From JBGCDD01 sp045105075 (GTDB lineage: Bacteria; Pseudomonadota; Alphaproteobacteria; Rhodobacterales; Rhodobacteraceae): a stretch of DNA of 5,092 nt. The stretch is from contig JBGCDD010000046.1 in assembly GCA_045105075.1 (NCBI GenBank), positions 1-5,092 on the forward strand, read 5' to 3'. Numbering within the stretch: position 1 is the stretch's first letter; each line of letters starts with the position of its first letter. The translations under genes were made by a program, and so were the position numbers. Below are positions 3,924 through 5,092 of this stretch, in pieces. The notes beneath the pieces were generated by a model. It did no database searches and was not told the origin of the DNA. It saw only the letters and a program-made list of their open reading frames with translations.

Positions 3924-5092
3924 TCAGGTTTCCGACGCAGCGCCATAACCCGCGCGACGGCCGAAAACCGCGCCCGAGGTCAGGCCCGACCCGCCCGGAT
4001 ACCCTGCAAAAAACACGCCGCCAACCAACTCGCCGCAAGCGAACAAGCCTGGAATGCTGGCACCCTCAGCGCTGACAACGCCGCCGCTGGCATCCACCTT
4101 CAGCCCACCATAGGTAAAGGTGATGCCGCCGGTCACCGGAAACGCACGGTAAGGCCCAGTGTCGATGGTCTGCGCCCAGTGCGATTTGGGCGGAGTGATG
4201 CCCGTCGTGCCCTTGCCATCCAGCACCGTTGGATCAAACGGCACCTCGCTGTTCACGGCTGCGTTATAGTCGTTCAGCGTGGCAAGCGCGGCAGCGCCGT
4301 CAACACCCGTCATTTGCGCGACCAGACCTTCCAGCGTGTCGGACTCCACGAAATGAGCATCGTGAAAGCGGTATTCGCCGTAGAGCAGATCAAACACTTT
4401 GCTGTCAAAAACCTGCCAGGCGAATTGCCCCGGTTGCTCAAGGATCGCGCCGCCATATTGCGCATAGGTATAGTTGCGGAAATTCGCGCCTTCATCGACA
4501 AAACGCGCACCATCAGCGTTCAGCATAACCCCCAGGAAATATGAAATTTTGCGATAATTCTTACGCTCGCCCGGGGGCAGATCAAGCCCGCCGAAATCGG
4601 CCATATGCAAATCCATCGGCGTGGCATGGCAGCCGCCATAAAGACCATATTCAGCTGCACTTGCCGCCAGCGCCATGGTCAACCCGTCGCCGGTGTTGTG
4701 CGGGGTGCCGCGCACTTTGGCCGCCTTCCAGTTGGGTCCGATATGTTTGACGCGCATCGCCTCGTTGGCCTCAAACCCGCCCGAGGCCAGGATCACAGCG
4801 TCGGCAAAAAGGTCTTCGTTGTCCGTGCGCACGCCTGTTACGCGGCCGTTTTCGATGATCAATTCGCGCACTGCGGAATTGTACCGCACTGTGCCGCCCA
4901 TGCGCAAAACCGCCGCCAGCTCCATGTCAAATAGCCCGACGCCTTCGTTTTCCGCCGCCAGCGTCAACCCGCCCCAGAACACGTGGCGTCCGTCTTTTTC
5001 AAAGCTCTGCCGGCTGTAGATCGGTTCGAATTTGACATCATGCGAGGCCAGCCAACGCATCGTTTCCCCCGACGTTTCAACCAGAGTTTGCT
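3924..5092 (-). CDS. tcuA: FAD-dependent tricarballylate dehydrogenase-type flavoprotein (TcuA family), 5' end cut by window edge
   Basis: This is an FAD_binding_2 (fumarate reductase/succinate dehydrogenase flavoprotein-like) oxidoreductase. TcuA of Salmonella oxidises tricarballylate to cis-aconitate and passes electrons to TcuB. Visible are 388 residues, open across the right edge; roughly the first hundred, with the dinucleotide-binding GxGxxG fold, are missing. In visible numbering: LASGGFEAN (101-109), HNTGDGLTMA (131-140), NADGARFVDEG (191-201), TPPKSHWAQTIDTGPY (299-314), GGITFTYGGLKVD (321-333), GLFACGELVGG (348-358) and YPGGSGLTSGAVFGR (364-378). The TPPK-HWA and GITFTY-GLKVD blocks match my recollection of Salmonella TcuA. 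Fumarate reductases have a catalytic Arg in the NR-x-GGN motif; here the corresponding stretch reads GYPGGSG, with Tyr, as in TcuA. A soluble fumarate reductase or ketosteroid-dehydrogenase-like enzyme is the alternative, and the substrate is unproven. No partner (TcuB, TcuC or a tripartite transporter) is in the window. The gene converges on the DUF4123 operon, ending before a hairpin. Confidence 0.92.
   Translation of the reverse strand, partial: QTLVETSGETMRWLASHDVKFEPIYSRQSFEKDGRHVFWGGLTLAAENEGVGLFDMELAAVLRMGGTVRYNSAVRELIIENGRVTGVRTDNEDLFADAVILASGGFEANEAMRVKHIGPNWKAAKVRGTPHNTGDGLTMALAASAAEYGLYGGCHATPMDLHMADFGGLDLPPGERKNYRKISYFLGVMLNADGARFVDEGANFRNYTYAQYGGAILEQPGQFAWQVFDSKVFDLLYGEYRFHDAHFVESDTLEGLVAQMTGVDGAAALATLNDYNAAVNSEVPFDPTVLDGKGTTGITPPKSHWAQTIDTGPYRAFPVTGGITFTYGGLKVDASGGVVSAEGASIPGLFACGELVGGVFFAGYPGGSGLTSGAVFGRRAGYGAASET

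Noticed and set aside
3792..4544. Plus-strand 250-codon open frame into the flavoprotein gene
   Set aside because: It is mostly antisense to the strongly supported TcuA-type gene, with no family match and no ribosome binding site.

Overview
This window looks like the chromosome of a GC-rich alphaproteobacterium, most probably a Rhodobacteraceae (Roseobacter-type) member. The basis is a SmoE/SmoF-like polyol ABC transporter of the kind known from Rhodobacter sphaeroides, a TcuA-type flavoprotein, high GC3 codon use and strong Shine-Dalgarno sites. The taxon is an inference from recalled protein similarity.

Layout, left to right. (1) Minus strand, 1-1991: the promoter-proximal end of a carbohydrate (sorbitol/mannitol-like) ABC importer operon. 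The periplasmic binding protein (smoE-like, 708-1991) comes first. A 172-base gap with a strong hairpin plus T-tract (663-687) follows, then the first inner-membrane permease (smoF-like), which runs off the left edge. The second permease, the ATPase and any polyol dehydrogenase would lie beyond the edge. (2) 1992-2654: a 663-base intergenic region with no credible gene but many inverted repeats. Those at 2010-2169 sit where the transporter's promoter, operator and leader should be. Those at 2315-2608 lie upstream of the rightward genes. (3) Plus strand, 2655-3658: a two-gene, translationally coupled mini-operon. The first gene encodes a 174-residue protein with a Pro/Ala-rich middle and a C-terminal CxxC motif. 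The second encodes a 159-residue DUF4123 protein, a family of type VI secretion (T6SS) effector chaperones/adaptors. A possible 54-residue remnant ORF begins inside the DUF4123 stop codon, but no recognisable VgrG, PAAR protein or effector is present. (4) 3820-3923: convergent intergenic DNA with a perfect 9-bp-stem hairpin. (5) Minus strand, 3924-5092: most of a TcuA-type FAD-dependent (tricarballylate dehydrogenase-like) flavoprotein whose N-terminal FAD-binding region lies beyond the right edge.

The transporter and the flavoprotein are ordinary metabolic genes on the same strand. The DUF4123 mini-operon between them is in the opposite orientation, appears by eye less GC-biased at third positions, and seems to be an orphan T6SS cargo-delivery island whose effector is missing, decayed or unrecognised. 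That is the most interesting part of the window.
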